Assembly: GCF_000317145.1 (NCBI RefSeq)
Contig: NC_019697.1
Coordinates: 2,700,385 to 2,764,384, forward strand
Origin: Chamaesiphon minutus PCC 6605
Lineage (GTDB): Bacteria > Cyanobacteriota > Cyanobacteriia > Cyanobacteriales > Chamaesiphonaceae
Length of the DNA: 64,000 nt
Reading direction: 5' to 3'
The notes beneath the pieces are model-generated. The model saw only the letters and a list, made by a program, of their open reading frames with translations. It did not search any database and had not been told where the DNA came from. Made by a program: the position numbers and the translations under genes. Below, piece by piece: positions 9,501-18,247 of this stretch (its first letter is position 1; each line of letters starts with the position of its first letter).

Positions 9501-11282
9501 GGGATAATTAGGATCGATCGGTACATATGCGCCGCCAGCTTTGATAATCCCCCATAAACCCACGATCGTCTCGATCGATCGATCCACACAGATACCAACT
9601 AAACTGTCTGCTTTAACGCCCAAATTCTGGAGATAATGGGCTAATTGATTGGTACGTCGATCGAGTTCGCGATAGGTAAGTTGTTCGTCACCACAGATTA
9701 CCGCCAGCGCATCGGGGGTGCGCGATACCTGTGCGGCAAAAGCTCGATCGATCCCAATGATGGGAAGATCGTTAACAGCACTCTGATTCCACGATTGTAA
9801 CTGCTGCAATTCGCTCGGCGCGAGCAGCGGAAGTTCTGCCAAACAGCAGTCGGGATTGGCGACGATTCCCGCAAGTAAAGTCTGGAAATGTGCCAACAGC
9901 CGCTCGATTGTCGATTCGTCGAATAGATCGGTGTTATATTCTAGTTTTCCAATCAGCCCGATCTCAGATTCTACCAGGTGGATGGTAAAGTCAAATTGAG
10001 ATGTATGATTGTCGATGCGATCGTGTTCGACAGCTAAATTTGGTAGTTCGATATTCTCGATCGAAAAGGCATTTTGAAATACCAACATCACCTGAAATAA
10101 CGGTGCATAAGTTAAATTTCGAGCTAATTGTAATTCCTCTACCAATTTTTCAAACGGCAAAGTTTGATGCGCCAACGAGCCTAATACAGTTTCTCGCACG
10201 CGATCGAGTAAAATCCGAAAACTGGGATTACCTGACAAATCGCTGCGGAATACCAAAGTATTGATAAAACAGCCGATTAAATTTTCTAATTCCGGTTGCT
10301 GACGATTGGCAATCGGCGCGCCGACGAGGATATCTTCTTGCCCACTATACCGAAATAGCAACGTTTGCAGAGCAGCTAACAGAGTAACAAAAGTCGTACA
10401 ACCTGTTTGCTGCGATAATGCCGAGATCGATTTAGTCAGCGGCTTAGGAATAGTAAAAGATAAGGTTTTACCTGTAAAAGATTGTACCGAAGGACGAGAT
10501 CGATCGCTCGGTAATGGCAATAAATCAGGAGCTTGATGTAATTTCTGTTGCCAATAAGCCAAATCTTCTGCTAACATTTGCCCTTGTAAATATTGCCGTT
10601 GCCAGATTGCAAAGTCGGCATATTGAACTGGTAACGCCGACAAAGGGGAAGGTTTACCACTAGCAAAAGCGGCATAAATTGCACTCAGTTCGCGAAAAAA
10701 GACCCCGATCGACCAGGCATCGACGCTAATATGATGCAAGGTTAATAGCAAAATATGTTCGGTAGGAGCGCAAATTAATAGACTCGATCGTAACAATACA
10801 TCGGTTGCTAAGTTAAATATTTGGCAGGCTTGGGCTTGGGCGATGCGTTCTATTTCTCGATCGCGCTCTAATGGATCTAACGATCGCAAATCGATAAAAG
10901 GAACATACCAATTACCGACAGGATGAATAATTTGAATCAGTTCGCCCGCAATAGTTTGAAAATTCGTCCGTAAAACTTCATGGCGATCGAGGATTTCAAC
11001 AAGGCTACGTTCGAGGGCATTGACATCGAGATTACCAGATATTTTTAGAGAAATAGAAACATTATTAGAAACTGCACTTTGAGTTCCTAATTGGTCTTGA
11101 AACCACATCCGTTGTTGCCCAAAGGAGACAGCGAATCGATCTTGCCCAGTTGTTTTATCTCGTTTAGGTATTGCCCAAACCTGAGTTGGCTGGCTCGTCT
11201 TTTGTTGGCTTAATCGTTGTTTTAATAATGCCTGTTGTTCTGGCGACAATGCGGCAATTCTTTTTGATAAATCGTTGGTCAT
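6516..11282 (-). CDS. Non-ribosomal peptide synthetase, C-A-PCP-C (terminal module)
   Basis: 1588 residues. Domains in order: condensation (about 45-480, motif HHISVDA at 183-189, with Ala where Gly is usual), adenylation (about 510-1030; core motif YTSGSTGQPKGV near 671; KIRGFRIELGEIE near 931), peptidyl carrier (about 1045-1130, FFELGGHS with Ser1090), and a second condensation domain (about 1145-1580, intact HHIITDG at 1280-1286). My alignment of the specificity pocket reads D-A-E-D-I-G-S-I-V-K; the two acidic positions suggest a basic side chain, most like lysine codes. A Gly/Ala-rich insert of about 20 residues (1059-1078) separates A from PCP. There is no thioesterase or reductase, so the last C domain probably releases the product. 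It is last in the predicted assembly order. Confidence 0.9.
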   Translation of the reverse strand: MTNDLSKRIAALSPEQQALLKQRLSQQKTSQPTQVWAIPKRDKTTGQDRFAVSFGQQRMWFQDQLGTQSAVSNNVSISLKISGNLDVNALERSLVEILDRHEVLRTNFQTIAGELIQIIHPVGNWYVPFIDLRSLDPLERDREIERIAQAQACQIFNLATDVLLRSSLLICAPTEHILLLTLHHISVDAWSIGVFFRELSAIYAAFASGKPSPLSALPVQYADFAIWQRQYLQGQMLAEDLAYWQQKLHQAPDLLPLPSDRSRPSVQSFTGKTLSFTIPKPLTKSISALSQQTGCTTFVTLLAALQTLLFRYSGQEDILVGAPIANRQQPELENLIGCFINTLVFRSDLSGNPSFRILLDRVRETVLGSLAHQTLPFEKLVEELQLARNLTYAPLFQVMLVFQNAFSIENIELPNLAVEHDRIDNHTSQFDFTIHLVESEIGLIGKLEYNTDLFDESTIERLLAHFQTLLAGIVANPDCCLAELPLLAPSELQQLQSWNQSAVNDLPIIGIDRAFAAQVSRTPDALAVICGDEQLTYRELDRRTNQLAHYLQNLGVKADSLVGICVDRSIETIVGLWGIIKAGGAYVPIDPNYPAERLEFILADAQVSVLLTKKSLLQRLKPLLVLQSTRRRTNNFDAPVVLLDGDWERINLESDADLAVSPPIERLAYIIYTSGSTGQPKGVMVQHDSLANYTAAAIEEYTISDRDRVLQFASLSFDAAAEEIFPCLTCGATLVLRTEAMLSSIEIFLHTCDEWQITVLDLPTAFWHQMVTEMSTQKLSLPDSVRLVILGGEKAARDRFITWQKLVKPHVRLVNSYGPTEATIVTTTIDLSALTEAQLTGRELPIGTPVTNASTYILDSSLQPTPSGIPGELYIGGAGVARGYLNRPDLTALAFIPDPFKPNARLYKTGDRVRYWADGNIEFLGRIDRQVKIRGFRIELGEIEALLTQHPQVRESLVIDRPDANGDIEIVAYIVPESDSELTIRSLRRLLETRLPKYMMPAGFVLLAAFPLNGNGKIDRQMLPAPELDRSDLDNVFIAPRTPIETEIARIFGEVLNLVGGSGAFAPAIASMQENRVGVDDDFFELGGHSLLATKLIARLLSSFEVPLSIVDLFQSPTVAGLAERIDRLSIDRKSSLRPIERTFSVSAPLSFSQESIWAWHHAGSKSSALNSSIVLRITGDLNRAVVERSFNEIVRRHEILRTVFREIDERPIQSILPTLHLPLGYQDLQPLPPDERELAAFNLAIDLATPEFDLAVAPLLRTNLLQLAPQEHWLLLTMHHIITDGSSFSLLIDELHQLIQAYERGLPSPLSLVPLQYADFVAWQQQPEHQVEIDRQLAYWSQKLVDGNGNADSTVSTKTLTSQSKYGFTAFPDALAEAIAALSQTLGVTSFAILSTGLQLALAAESGREEIAIVTTIGNRTVPQTETMLGCFINETILKSQLCPDLTGKMLLDRLQLDIYEAIAHKDVPFESVLSQIERHAPIDLMASLTVTNSTQGLAAIPNWELVVMQTRTQQWDDISAELDDIGTPLEFYIEMSKPMRVMVNYGIERYTEESIDRLLASYESILRKLITAPAATVAHLLEEART

Positions 11283-11516
11283 TAAATTAACCTATTAAAT
11301 AATGTTTTAAATAAATATTTGAAATATAGTTTGATATTTACTAGTCGGAAAAATCCCCTCCTCGGAGGGGTGCCCGTAGGGCGGGGTGGGTAGATCTCCG
11401 CCACATCTCCAATAACTCAAATTATCCTCGATCGATAGGTTAGCCAGCGGTTAAAACCGCCACTAGTGATGCAAAGTCCGCGTAGGCGGACTAATATTAT
11501 TAATTTGAATAACCCA
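11283..11516. repeat. Gene-free spacer with two dispersed repeats
   Basis: Between the NRPS and the membrane-protein gene. 11353-11394 carries a GC-rich repeat (CCCCTCCTCGGAGGGGTGCC, then GGGCGGGGTGGG) also seen at about 18289-18331 and 26055-26085. At 11447-11496 lies a half-copy of another repeat, with the palindrome GTCCGCGTAGGCGGAC, related to the element at 13436-13569. No gene or clear promoter was seen. Confidence 0.7.
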
Positions 11517-12269
11517 CTACTGTTCTACCCGATCGACAATTTCAACCGTTAAGATATTGCGTTTCAACCACCACAAAACAATCGCCGCAATCCCGCTATA
11601 AGCCAGCACGATCGCGGCAATCGCTAAATCCCCAAATAACCAATCAAAACCCAACCCCTCGCCCAACCAAAATGTCCCCAAACTACCTAATAAAATACCC
11701 GATCCTAACTTAATTAATAACTCCGGTACATTTAATAAATACTGGTGTAAAACCGTGACAATCAGTACTGAAAATACCAGCGCGATCGCCGTACCAGCTA
11801 AAGATTCATACCAAGCACCTGAAGCTAATCCTAATGTCACAACTAAAATGGCAACCTCAAAAGTTTCGAGGATTGCACTTTTTGCCATCACCCAGAAATT
11901 CAATTGATTGAATCCCAAATTCTGCCCATCTAATACTATTTCCTCAGCAGCAAGAGGATCTTCAGACATCCACCCTGCTCGTTTGCCTTTTGCCAGCCGT
12001 TTAATAGATTTATTTACCCATCGCGAACCAAACCAAAGTAAGGTTACGCCGACGAGAATTTCCAGCCAGTTGAGGGGAATCGATCGCAAGATACCGCCAA
12101 AGGGAATGGCAATTATTCCAACTAGTAATATGCCAAAAATACTACCCGCAATCGCTTCTTTTTGATAACCCGATCGCGCGATCGCATAGGCAATTACGGC
12201 AATCTCCAAAAAATCGATCGCAGCACCACCGATGGCGGCGATGAGAATGTTCCAGTTAATGTCTATCAT
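11517..12269 (-). CDS. Polytopic membrane protein, COG4280-like
   Basis: 250 residues with about six to seven predicted membrane helices. Two similar helices carry acidic residues: AAIDFLEIAVIAYAIA near the N terminus and SAILETFEVAILVVTLGLAS in the middle, pointing to an internal duplication as in small cation or exporter families. It resembles the uncharacterised COG4280 membrane proteins; I do not recognise a defined transporter motif such as the E-x-G-D-K/R of UPF0016. It lies between the monooxygenase (10 bases away) and the NRPS, in the same direction, so it is probably co-transcribed with the siderophore genes. A role in metal or siderophore transport is inference from this position only. 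Confidence 0.72.
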   Translation of the reverse strand: MIDINWNILIAAIGGAAIDFLEIAVIAYAIARSGYQKEAIAGSIFGILLVGIIAIPFGGILRSIPLNWLEILVGVTLLWFGSRWVNKSIKRLAKGKRAGWMSEDPLAAEEIVLDGQNLGFNQLNFWVMAKSAILETFEVAILVVTLGLASGAWYESLAGTAIALVFSVLIVTVLHQYLLNVPELLIKLGSGILLGSLGTFWLGEGLGFDWLFGDLAIAAIVLAYSGIAAIVLWWLKRNILTVEIVDRVEQ

Positions 12270-12278
12270 CTAGTTTAT

Positions 12279-13349
12279 TTAACTCACTAAAGTTTTGACT
12301 CGATCGATTGACGTATAACTATGTTTGATATCCTTGAGAAAATCCAAGCTTTCCATTACCCACTCAAATTCCACGCCAAAATCAATTAATGCAGCAACTT
12401 CATCGACTCCGGCTTGCTGTAAACTATCAATAATTGTTCGGCACTGTGTCGGCGTTCCCATCAGTACTTTGCCATTAAAATAAGTCTCGAAGCTAAATTC
12501 TAACAAATCATCGAGATCGCGGGCGGTCATAGTTTTTGGATCGATCGAGAATCGTAGATCGCCAGCAGATTTGACGACTAGATCGAAGTGAGTTTTTAGG
12601 TAGTTTTTGAATGGTTGTTTGACTTTAATTTTGACAGATTCTAGATCGTCACCGATGAAGGTATGAATCATCATGGATACTTTTCCACTCTGCGGATCGC
12701 GACCACTTTGGGCTAGGGCTTGACGATATAAAGTAATTTTGCAGAGGATTTCATCTAAGCTTTGATATAGGGGGGATGTGAGAATATTCGCGCCGATTTT
12801 ACCTGCTTCAATAAATGATTCATCGGATAGCGAAGTAATCCAAATTGGTACTTGTGGCTGCAATGGTTTGGGGAATGTATTGATGCTCACAGGTTTACCA
12901 TGCCCGCCGATTAGTTCGATCGATTCGCCCTGCCAAAGTTGTTGAACTACTTGAATATCGCGCCACATAATGGCTTTTTTGTCGGCGTATTTTTCGGGTG
13001 CGAGCACAAAATCATTGGGATGCCAACCAGGGGCAAATGAGAGTCCGACTCGTCCTTGAGAGAAGTTGTCTACCATTGCCCATTCTTCGGCGACGCGCAA
13101 GGGATCTTGCAAGGGCATGACGACGCTACCAGAGCGGATTTGAATGTTATCGGTAAGGGCGGCGATCGCGGCTCCAGCGACGGCTGGATTAGGGTACAAG
13201 CCACCAAAAGCATCAAAATGACGTTCGGGAATCCAAACTGCGGCAAACCCATGTCGATCGGCGAATTTCGCGCCTTCGATCAGTAGGCGATATTTGTCGC
13301 GGCTGGTGGTGGAGCCGTCTCCAGAAAAGTAAAACAAACTGAATTCCAT
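12279..13349 (-). CDS. Luciferase-like FMN-dependent monooxygenase (MupA/Atu3671 type)
   Basis: 356 residues with a luciferase-like barrel. The start MEFSLFYFSGDGS and the segments GFAAVWIPERHFDAFGGLYP, IQIRSGSVVMPLQDPLRVAE and GRVGLSFAPGWHPNDFVL are hallmarks of the flavin-dependent monooxygenase family found as stand-alone proteins or embedded domains in NRPS/PKS pathways. It probably hydroxylates a carrier-bound or released intermediate, using FMNH2 from a separate reductase; the site of oxidation cannot be read from sequence. It is followed 10 bases later by the membrane protein and preceded by the PKS after a 227-base spacer that contains a repeat. Confidence 0.9.
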   Translation of the reverse strand: MEFSLFYFSGDGSTTSRDKYRLLIEGAKFADRHGFAAVWIPERHFDAFGGLYPNPAVAGAAIAALTDNIQIRSGSVVMPLQDPLRVAEEWAMVDNFSQGRVGLSFAPGWHPNDFVLAPEKYADKKAIMWRDIQVVQQLWQGESIELIGGHGKPVSINTFPKPLQPQVPIWITSLSDESFIEAGKIGANILTSPLYQSLDEILCKITLYRQALAQSGRDPQSGKVSMMIHTFIGDDLESVKIKVKQPFKNYLKTHFDLVVKSAGDLRFSIDPKTMTARDLDDLLEFSFETYFNGKVLMGTPTQCRTIIDSLQQAGVDEVAALIDFGVEFEWVMESLDFLKDIKHSYTSIDRVKTLVS

Positions 13350-13435
13350 GCTTTAAATCCTCTATTTCAAAACTATATTTAACGCGAGTTTCTTCTTGCG
13401 GAGAGACTATGCCAACGGGTTAAGGATATTTGCTT

Positions 13436-13569
13436 CGTTCTAGCACCGCCAGCGATTGAAATCGTGCCTAGTGATGCAAAGTCCGCCTACGCGGACTGGG
13501 ATATTAGTCCGCGTAGGCGGACTTTGTATCATGAGCGGGGGTTTCCAACCCCACGGCGGTGTTAGAACG
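13436..13569. repeat. MITE-like palindromic repeat with CGTTCTAGCACCGCC ends
   Basis: A 134-bp element whose ends are near-perfect inverted repeats (CGTTCTAGCACCGCC at 13436-13450, GGCGGTGTTAGAACG at 13555-13569). Inside are nested palindromes: CGATTGAAATCG, GTCCGCCTACGCGGAC and a second copy GTCCGCGTAGGCGGAC. It lies between the PKS and the monooxygenase genes. The ends are shared with elements at 31309-31513 and, less well, 22069-22295. Its interior is the uninterrupted version of a repeat found inside the PKS gene at about 14935-15040. Confidence 0.8.
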
Positions 13570-13576
13570 GAGCTGA

Positions 13577-16500
13577 CTAACTTATTGCCTGTTCCCGATC
13601 TAATCGATCGCGTACTTCATCGATCGACAAATTTTCAATCTCGGCTAACAGGCGAATCATTTCATCAGGATCGTCTGGCTCACAGAGGAGATCGGCGATG
13701 ATGGCTGCCAATCCGGCTACGGTTGGGGCTTCGGATAGGAGGGTTCGCAGGGATAGATCGACGGGGTAGATTTCGCGGAGTTGGGAGACAATCCGCACGG
13801 CGAGGAGGGAATGTCCGCCAAGCTCGAAGAAGTTATCATTTGCACCGATTTGGGCGATACCGAGTTGGTTTTGCCATAGTTGGGCGATTCGTTGCTCGAT
13901 CTCGGTGCTGGGTGCGATGTAGGCGGTTTGAATCGATCGAGTGTGTTCCGCTGCTGTTGTCTGTTCGGGGCTAGGTTGGGGAGTTGCGGCAGTTGATACA
14001 GTGCGCTGCTGTTGTTGTTTCAGGACTGTTTGCCAGTCTTGAGTAGAGACGATCGCCCGATCGAGATCGCTGTGAAGGATACGCTGGAGGGCTTCCCATC
14101 CGGCGGCGGGGGCGATGCCTGTGGCGAGGGCTGCTAATCGTTCCTGTTTGAGATGGGTGGGTAGTCCGGTGAGATCGGCTCCCATACCGACTTCTTGCCA
14201 GATATCCCAGTCGATCGAGATGGTGCGATAGTTGGGGTTGCGGTTTTGGGCGAGGGCGAAGGCATCGAGAAAATTGTTGGCGGCGCAATAGTCAATTTGT
14301 CCCATCCCGCCGAGCAAGGCACTGTGTGAGGAGAATAAGACTAAGAAATCGAGGTGTTTGTCGCGGTAGATGCGCTCGAGTACTAGTGTGCCTTGGACTT
14401 TGGGGCGCATGACGTTGGCTGCGGTTTCGGGGGTTTTAAGTTGGATGATGCCGTCGCCTGGGATACCCGCTGTGTGGAAGATGCCGTTAATTTGCCCGTA
14501 GGTTTGCTGGATTTGCCCCTGAATGGCTGCCATTTGGGCTAGATCGGCAACGTCGGCATTTAGTACGAGTATTTCTGCCCCGATCGCTTGGAGGGATTGG
14601 AGTTGGCGGATTTTGATACTTGTTTTATCCGCTTCATCATGAGTTGTCAACCAGCTTTCCCATTTAGCTCGATCTGGAAATGGCGAACGACCGATTAGAA
14701 TAAGTTTTGGCTGTATTATCGTCTGGGCTAGATGTGTGGCGATCGTCAGTCCGATTCCACCCATCCCGCCTGTAATCAGATATACGCCCCGATTTCGTAA
14801 TGATGTTGGCGACTCGACGGGGTTTAAATACAGGGGTTCGGCGATCGGCAACCAGCGATAATTGCCCCGATAAGCGACGATTGGATCGCTCGATGTCTTA
14901 GCCTGAGTCAGAATCTCAGCGATCGTCCGATCTATATCCCAGTCCGCGTAGCGAAAAGTGCGTTCTTGGGGTTTCCCCAAGTGAAGCACCTTTTCAAGAC
15001 AGGCGGACTTTGCACCACCAGCAACGACTTCCAGTCGTTGTGCCATATCGATCGCACAGCAGCTAATATGTGGATATTCTTGAGGAATGACTCGACAAGC
15101 TCCCAAAATAGTCGCTGTTTCCGGTTGAATCGTTTCGGTGCCCGTGACATCTTGACTATTGCTAGTCACTACGCCAATGTGGATCGGATCGTTGCTATTT
15201 TGATGCCCGATCGCTTGAGCTAGATAGAGCAAACTATAGAAGCCCAAGGTTTGCGACTCTTCAAAGCACAGATCCGCGCCCAGCGTCCAGAGATGAGTAA
15301 TAATGGGTGCTCGATCTACAGATAACACTGATTGCATCAGTGTCTCATAGTGGCTGAGATCGCTAGGATCGATCGTATAAATATCGTTATTGTGGCTAAA
15401 TTGAGTACCAATTTCGACCTCAATTACTCGATCGCCCTGTTGCTGCAAGCGTTGTGCCATCGAGTCTGCGAATCCCAATCGGGCACTAAATATTACCCAA
15501 CAACGCGATCGATCTGTCGGCACGATCGCGGGTGAAACCGCCCGCTTCCAAGAGGGGACATAGAACCAGTCGCCGATATCCGCTTTTTTAACTGGCGTAA
15601 CTAGAGCGCGATTTAGCTCGTTTAGTGCAGGTGCGTCGATCCAGTACCGCTGTCGATCGAAGGGATAGGTAGGCAGGGGTACGCGCTGGCATTCCCGATC
15701 GGCATAAAAGCTAGTCCAATCAACTTCCACGCCACTCAACCACAGTTGCCCCAAGGTTTTCAGCATCAATTCTAGATCCGAAGATTTATCCTGGGGATGG
15801 GGGAGGGAATAAAGAATAGTCCGATCTGGTGCCTGTTGTTTGGTTAAGGTGCCCAGAGTTCGCCCTGCCCCGACTTCTAGGAAGATCGCCTCGGTATTGG
15901 TTAATAACTCTGCCATCCCTGCTGCAAATTGCACGGGCTGACGCAAATGCTGCACCCAGTAGCACGGATCGGTGGCGGCTGCGGGTGTTATCCAAGTTCC
16001 CGTAACATTGGAAATAAACGGAAGTTGGGGCGGATGGAGCGTAATCTGGCGCAAACATTCGACGAATGGCTCGATCGCGCCCTCCATCAGGGGCGAATGG
16101 AAGGCATGGGAAGTATGCAACGGACGGCAAGTAATCCCTCGCGTTGCCAGTAGGCTCTCTAATCCCGCGATCGCTTCAACTGTCCCCGAAACTACATTCA
16201 GAGTGGGACTATTATGAGCCGCGAGGTAAAGGGTGTCATCGAGTAAGGGCTGGAGATCTGCGGCGGCTAAATGGACGGCTAGCATCGTGCCCGTCGGCTG
16301 CTGCTGCATTAATATTCCGCGCGTGACAACTACCGTCAGCGCATCCTCCAGCGAGAAGACACCCGCTAAACAGGCGGCGACATATTCACCGATACTATGT
16401 CCGATCGCGCCTTGCGGGGTTACGCCCCAAGACATCCAGAGTTGGGCGAGGGCATATTCGATCGTAAATAAGGCAGGTTGGGCGATCGCGGTTTGGGTGA

Positions 16501-18247
16501 GTTGGTGGGTAGCTGTGGCGAGATCGGCTGAATCAGCAAATAATACCGATCGGAGATCGATATCGTGCTGGGATTGCAGGAACGTCAAACAGCGATCGAC
16601 ATCCGATCGAAAGGTAGCTTCGCTTTCATACAGTTCTCGTCCCATATTGACATATTGGGAACCTTGACCGGAAAACATCAACATTATCGGCGGATTGCTA
16701 GCTGTTGTCTGCCCTGTAAATACCTGCGGCGAATCTTCCGCTGATAAGGCTTGCACGGCATTATCTAAGCTAGAAACGATCGCAAATCGCCGTCGATCGA
16801 ATGCCCACCGCCCCATTTGTAATGTATAAGCAACATCGGCTAAATTCAGTTCGGGTGACTGTTTGAGTCGATCGCTTAAATTAACCGTCGATCGATCTAA
16901 TGCTGTCGCTGTTTTCGCTGACAGTGCCAACAGTTGATAAGCTCTCGGTTGTGAAGTTGCCGGATCGAGGGGCGGAGCTTCTTCTAAAATGGCATGAACA
17001 TTCGTACCGCCAAAACCGAAGGAACTCACCCCCGCTCGACGTGGAGTACCGTTAGTTTCCCATTCAGTTAACTTAGTATTGACATAAAAGGGACTACTAG
17101 CAAAATCAATTTGCGGATTGGGAGTTTCAAAATGAAGACTGGGGGGAATCCGTTTGTGATGCAGTGCCAACACCGTTTTGATGAATCCGGTAATCCCCGC
17201 CGCCGCATCTAAATGTCCGATATTAGTTTTGACAGATCCGATCGCGCAAAACTGCTTGAGATCTGTCGATGCGCGAAAAGCTTGCGTCATTGCGGCAACT
17301 TCGATCGGATCGCCCAATGCCGTACCCGTACCGTGAGTTTCCATATAGCTAATGGTTTCCGGCTCGACTTCCGCCATCAATTGCGCGGCGCGAATCACTT
17401 TAGCTTGTCCTTCCTGACTGGGTGCGGTGTAGCCGACTTTCATCGCCCCATCATTATTAATCGCCGAACCTTTGACTACCGCATAAATCCGATCTCGATC
17501 GGCGATCGCATCTTCCAGCCGTTTCAATACTACAATTCCCAGCCCGTTACCGCCCACAGTGCCATTAGCGTTACAGTCGAAGGCGCGACAATGCCCATCG
17601 GGAGACACGATTTCATCAGGTGAGAGGGTAGTTTCACTCTGCGGTACTTTCACCGCCACCCCAGCAGCCAGAGCCATGTCACACTCGCCACTGAGCAGAC
17701 TTTGACAGGCTAAATGCACCGCAACTAAGGAACTAGAACAAGCCGTCCCCATGCTGATACTCGGCCCCTTGAGGTTCAATTTATAAGAGACGCGAGTGGG
17801 TAAATAATCTTTATCAACTCCCACTAATGTGGGCAAAAATCCCCGCGATTCAATCAATCCTGGATTCGGGCTGAGGTTATATAACAGGTAAGTTCCCATC
17901 CCCACACCTGCAAATACCCCGATCGCGCGCTCCTCATTTTCCGAGCTATAACCCGCATTTTCGAGAGCTTCCCAAGCAGATTCCAAAAACAACCGATGTT
18001 GAGGGTCCATTGTTTCAGCTTCCTTGGGATTGAAACCGAAAAAAGCAGCATCAAATCGATCGACATCCTTTAGCACCGCCCCAAACCGCTCGATCCCATT
18101 AGAGCGCGTCTCACCATCAGTAAGTGGGGTAATTAATTCGACTCCATTTTCTAAATTTCGCCAAAAGTCCTCGATCGTCTCCCCGCCCGCAAATTTGCCA
18201 GCAAGTCCAATTACTGCTATTTCTAAACCGTTAAAATTTGAATTCAT
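13577..18247 (-). CDS. Type I polyketide synthase, KS-AT-KR-ACP
   Basis: 1556 residues. Ketosynthase (about 8-425) with active-site Cys170 in GTACSSS and the two histidines in HGTGT (305) and KTNIGH. Acyltransferase (about 520-820) with GHSIGEY (Ser618) and HAFHS near 714, the signature for malonyl-CoA. Ketoreductase (about 890-1330) with the NADPH motif ITGGMGGIG near 1158 and SSHSALLGGMGQIDYCAANN. ACP (about 1425-1500) with FFELGGHS. No dehydratase, methyltransferase or thioesterase was seen, so the module adds a beta-hydroxy two-carbon unit. Residues about 1070-1105, in the linker before the KR, are encoded by an inserted repeat with a second hairpin element nested in it. The position suggests it elongates the salicyl-thiazoline made by the NRPS encoded just upstream. 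Confidence 0.93.
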   Translation of the reverse strand: MNSNFNGLEIAVIGLAGKFAGGETIEDFWRNLENGVELITPLTDGETRSNGIERFGAVLKDVDRFDAAFFGFNPKEAETMDPQHRLFLESAWEALENAGYSSENEERAIGVFAGVGMGTYLLYNLSPNPGLIESRGFLPTLVGVDKDYLPTRVSYKLNLKGPSISMGTACSSSLVAVHLACQSLLSGECDMALAAGVAVKVPQSETTLSPDEIVSPDGHCRAFDCNANGTVGGNGLGIVVLKRLEDAIADRDRIYAVVKGSAINNDGAMKVGYTAPSQEGQAKVIRAAQLMAEVEPETISYMETHGTGTALGDPIEVAAMTQAFRASTDLKQFCAIGSVKTNIGHLDAAAGITGFIKTVLALHHKRIPPSLHFETPNPQIDFASSPFYVNTKLTEWETNGTPRRAGVSSFGFGGTNVHAILEEAPPLDPATSQPRAYQLLALSAKTATALDRSTVNLSDRLKQSPELNLADVAYTLQMGRWAFDRRRFAIVSSLDNAVQALSAEDSPQVFTGQTTASNPPIMLMFSGQGSQYVNMGRELYESEATFRSDVDRCLTFLQSQHDIDLRSVLFADSADLATATHQLTQTAIAQPALFTIEYALAQLWMSWGVTPQGAIGHSIGEYVAACLAGVFSLEDALTVVVTRGILMQQQPTGTMLAVHLAAADLQPLLDDTLYLAAHNSPTLNVVSGTVEAIAGLESLLATRGITCRPLHTSHAFHSPLMEGAIEPFVECLRQITLHPPQLPFISNVTGTWITPAAATDPCYWVQHLRQPVQFAAGMAELLTNTEAIFLEVGAGRTLGTLTKQQAPDRTILYSLPHPQDKSSDLELMLKTLGQLWLSGVEVDWTSFYADRECQRVPLPTYPFDRQRYWIDAPALNELNRALVTPVKKADIGDWFYVPSWKRAVSPAIVPTDRSRCWVIFSARLGFADSMAQRLQQQGDRVIEVEIGTQFSHNNDIYTIDPSDLSHYETLMQSVLSVDRAPIITHLWTLGADLCFEESQTLGFYSLLYLAQAIGHQNSNDPIHIGVVTSNSQDVTGTETIQPETATILGACRVIPQEYPHISCCAIDMAQRLEVVAGGAKSACLEKVLHLGKPQERTFRYADWDIDRTIAEILTQAKTSSDPIVAYRGNYRWLPIAEPLYLNPVESPTSLRNRGVYLITGGMGGIGLTIATHLAQTIIQPKLILIGRSPFPDRAKWESWLTTHDEADKTSIKIRQLQSLQAIGAEILVLNADVADLAQMAAIQGQIQQTYGQINGIFHTAGIPGDGIIQLKTPETAANVMRPKVQGTLVLERIYRDKHLDFLVLFSSHSALLGGMGQIDYCAANNFLDAFALAQNRNPNYRTISIDWDIWQEVGMGADLTGLPTHLKQERLAALATGIAPAAGWEALQRILHSDLDRAIVSTQDWQTVLKQQQQRTVSTAATPQPSPEQTTAAEHTRSIQTAYIAPSTEIEQRIAQLWQNQLGIAQIGANDNFFELGGHSLLAVRIVSQLREIYPVDLSLRTLLSEAPTVAGLAAIIADLLCEPDDPDEMIRLLAEIENLSIDEVRDRLDREQAIS
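14951..15001 (-). repeat. TGTCTTG hairpin element inside the PKS coding sequence
   Basis: A 51-bp element starting TGTCTTG and ending TTTTCGC on the minus strand, with outer stem GAAAAGGTGC/GCACTTTTC and inner hairpin CTTGGGG-AAA-CCCCAAG. It interrupts the palindromic repeat GTCCGCC|TACGCGGAC, whose intact form occurs at 13481-13496. Being 17 codons long and in frame, it adds residues 1083-1099 to the PKS without a stop. Removing it leaves the host repeat exactly, with no target duplication. Confidence 0.85.
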
